A DNA stretch of 64,000 nucleotides from assembly GCA_027886185.1 (NCBI GenBank), contig WOAB01000110.1, forward strand, positions 602,706 to 666,705, in the 5' to 3' direction. Position 1 is the stretch's first letter; every line of letters starts with the position of its first letter. Source of the DNA: Rheum nobile. Lineage: Eukaryota; Streptophyta; Magnoliopsida; Caryophyllales; Polygonaceae. Position numbers and translations under genes: made by a program. The notes beneath the pieces were generated by a model. That model ran no database searches and was not told where the DNA came from. It worked only from the letters and a program-made list of their open reading frames with translations. Shown here one piece after another: positions 63,719 through 64,000 of the stretch.

Positions 63719-64000
63719 TGTAACACCCCCCGATAGTGCCACACACCAGTGACCTCAGACGTTACCGTCCAAAGTCACCCAAGGCTTTAATCGGAACAAT
63801 TAATCTTAAATAACACAATTAAATACGGAAGGTTAAACAACGGAAGACATTTGAATATGAAACTCAATCCTTTTATATTAAAAGATCTCTCATCAAACGA
63901 GAGTAGCGTTTTTACAACAGAGTGGAATTACAGCGGAAAACTCATAAATTACCAGCGGGAAGACTTCAAGAATAAACCTAGTACATGAATAGGTTATAAA
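63719..64000 (-). mobile_element. LTR of the TGTAAC superfamily, reverse, cut by the window end
   Basis: Begins tgtaacacccccc and continues with the inverse of the superfamily's LTR end (aaagcctagggtgac, cactggcgtgtgg). It closely parallels the start of the reverse solo LTR at 16908. The target duplication would be gacaa (63714-63718), with its partner outside the window. Confidence 0.85.

Overview
The window is plant nuclear DNA, most likely from a eudicot. The evidence is a plant LBD (LOB-domain) gene, a plant trihelix gene, a Mutator-like element with FAR1-type transposase, OTU and plant mobile domain (PMD) genes, Ty3/Gypsy LTR elements primed by initiator tRNA-Met, an L1-type LINE with an RNase H domain, and Stowaway-, Harbinger- and hAT-type MITEs. 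I cannot name the species.

Left part (1 to about 36,960): one very large nested element. The outermost layer is a decayed MULE whose left tip lies before base 1. It carries a transposase-plus-OTU gene on the + strand (168-6256) and a PMD gene on the - strand (about 35,800 down to about 6,840). The two genes converge on a 3 x 92-93 bp hairpin repeat (6413-6690). The transposase gene is split by a 2.3-kb non-autonomous LTR element (1694-4026, TSD ggccc) and a solo LTR (4598-5366). The PMD gene is split in its fifth recognisable exon by a 26.6-kb Ty3/Gypsy assembly, family A (7084-33667, TSD atgtg; both LTRs 884 bp). Inside family A lie a gag-only element in its 5' LTR (7915-16568, TSD acgcg), a reverse solo LTR (16908-20036, TSD tttct) that itself contains a reverse solo LTR of family A (17749-18479, TSD cttat), and two more solo LTRs (20218-22667, TSD ctatc; 25494-28642, TSD catgg). 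Removing each insertion brings coding sequence back together, so the nesting order is well supported. The 3' end of family A is chimeric: its pol runs into the LTR of a related family B, followed by a second copy of the pol tail and the family A 3' LTR. A diverged, in-frame 31-codon duplication of the reverse transcriptase active site may mark the recombination point.

Right part (36,961-64,000): AT-rich, gene-bearing DNA. It holds two apparently intact host genes: a SIP1-type trihelix transcription factor (38550-39494, +) and a class I LBD protein resembling LBD21 (50361-50981, -). Around them are mostly DNA transposons and LINEs: a Stowaway MITE, four elements with TTA/TAA target duplications (Harbinger type), a hAT-type element, a 2.7-kb inverted-repeat element, two copies of one L1-type LINE family, an RTE-type LINE 3' end, two solo LTRs inside other repeats, and an LTR cut by the window end. 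No tRNA, rRNA or CRISPR array was seen.

The observations I rate most interesting are: (1) helically phased GC-rich palindromes placed before and after the TATA box in four LTRs; (2) perfect short hairpins with a GGGA or GGGT loop just upstream of the polypurine tract in four elements, with a compensatory base-pair change; (3) the convergent two-gene MULE; and (4) the chimeric family A/B element with a duplicated reverse transcriptase active site.
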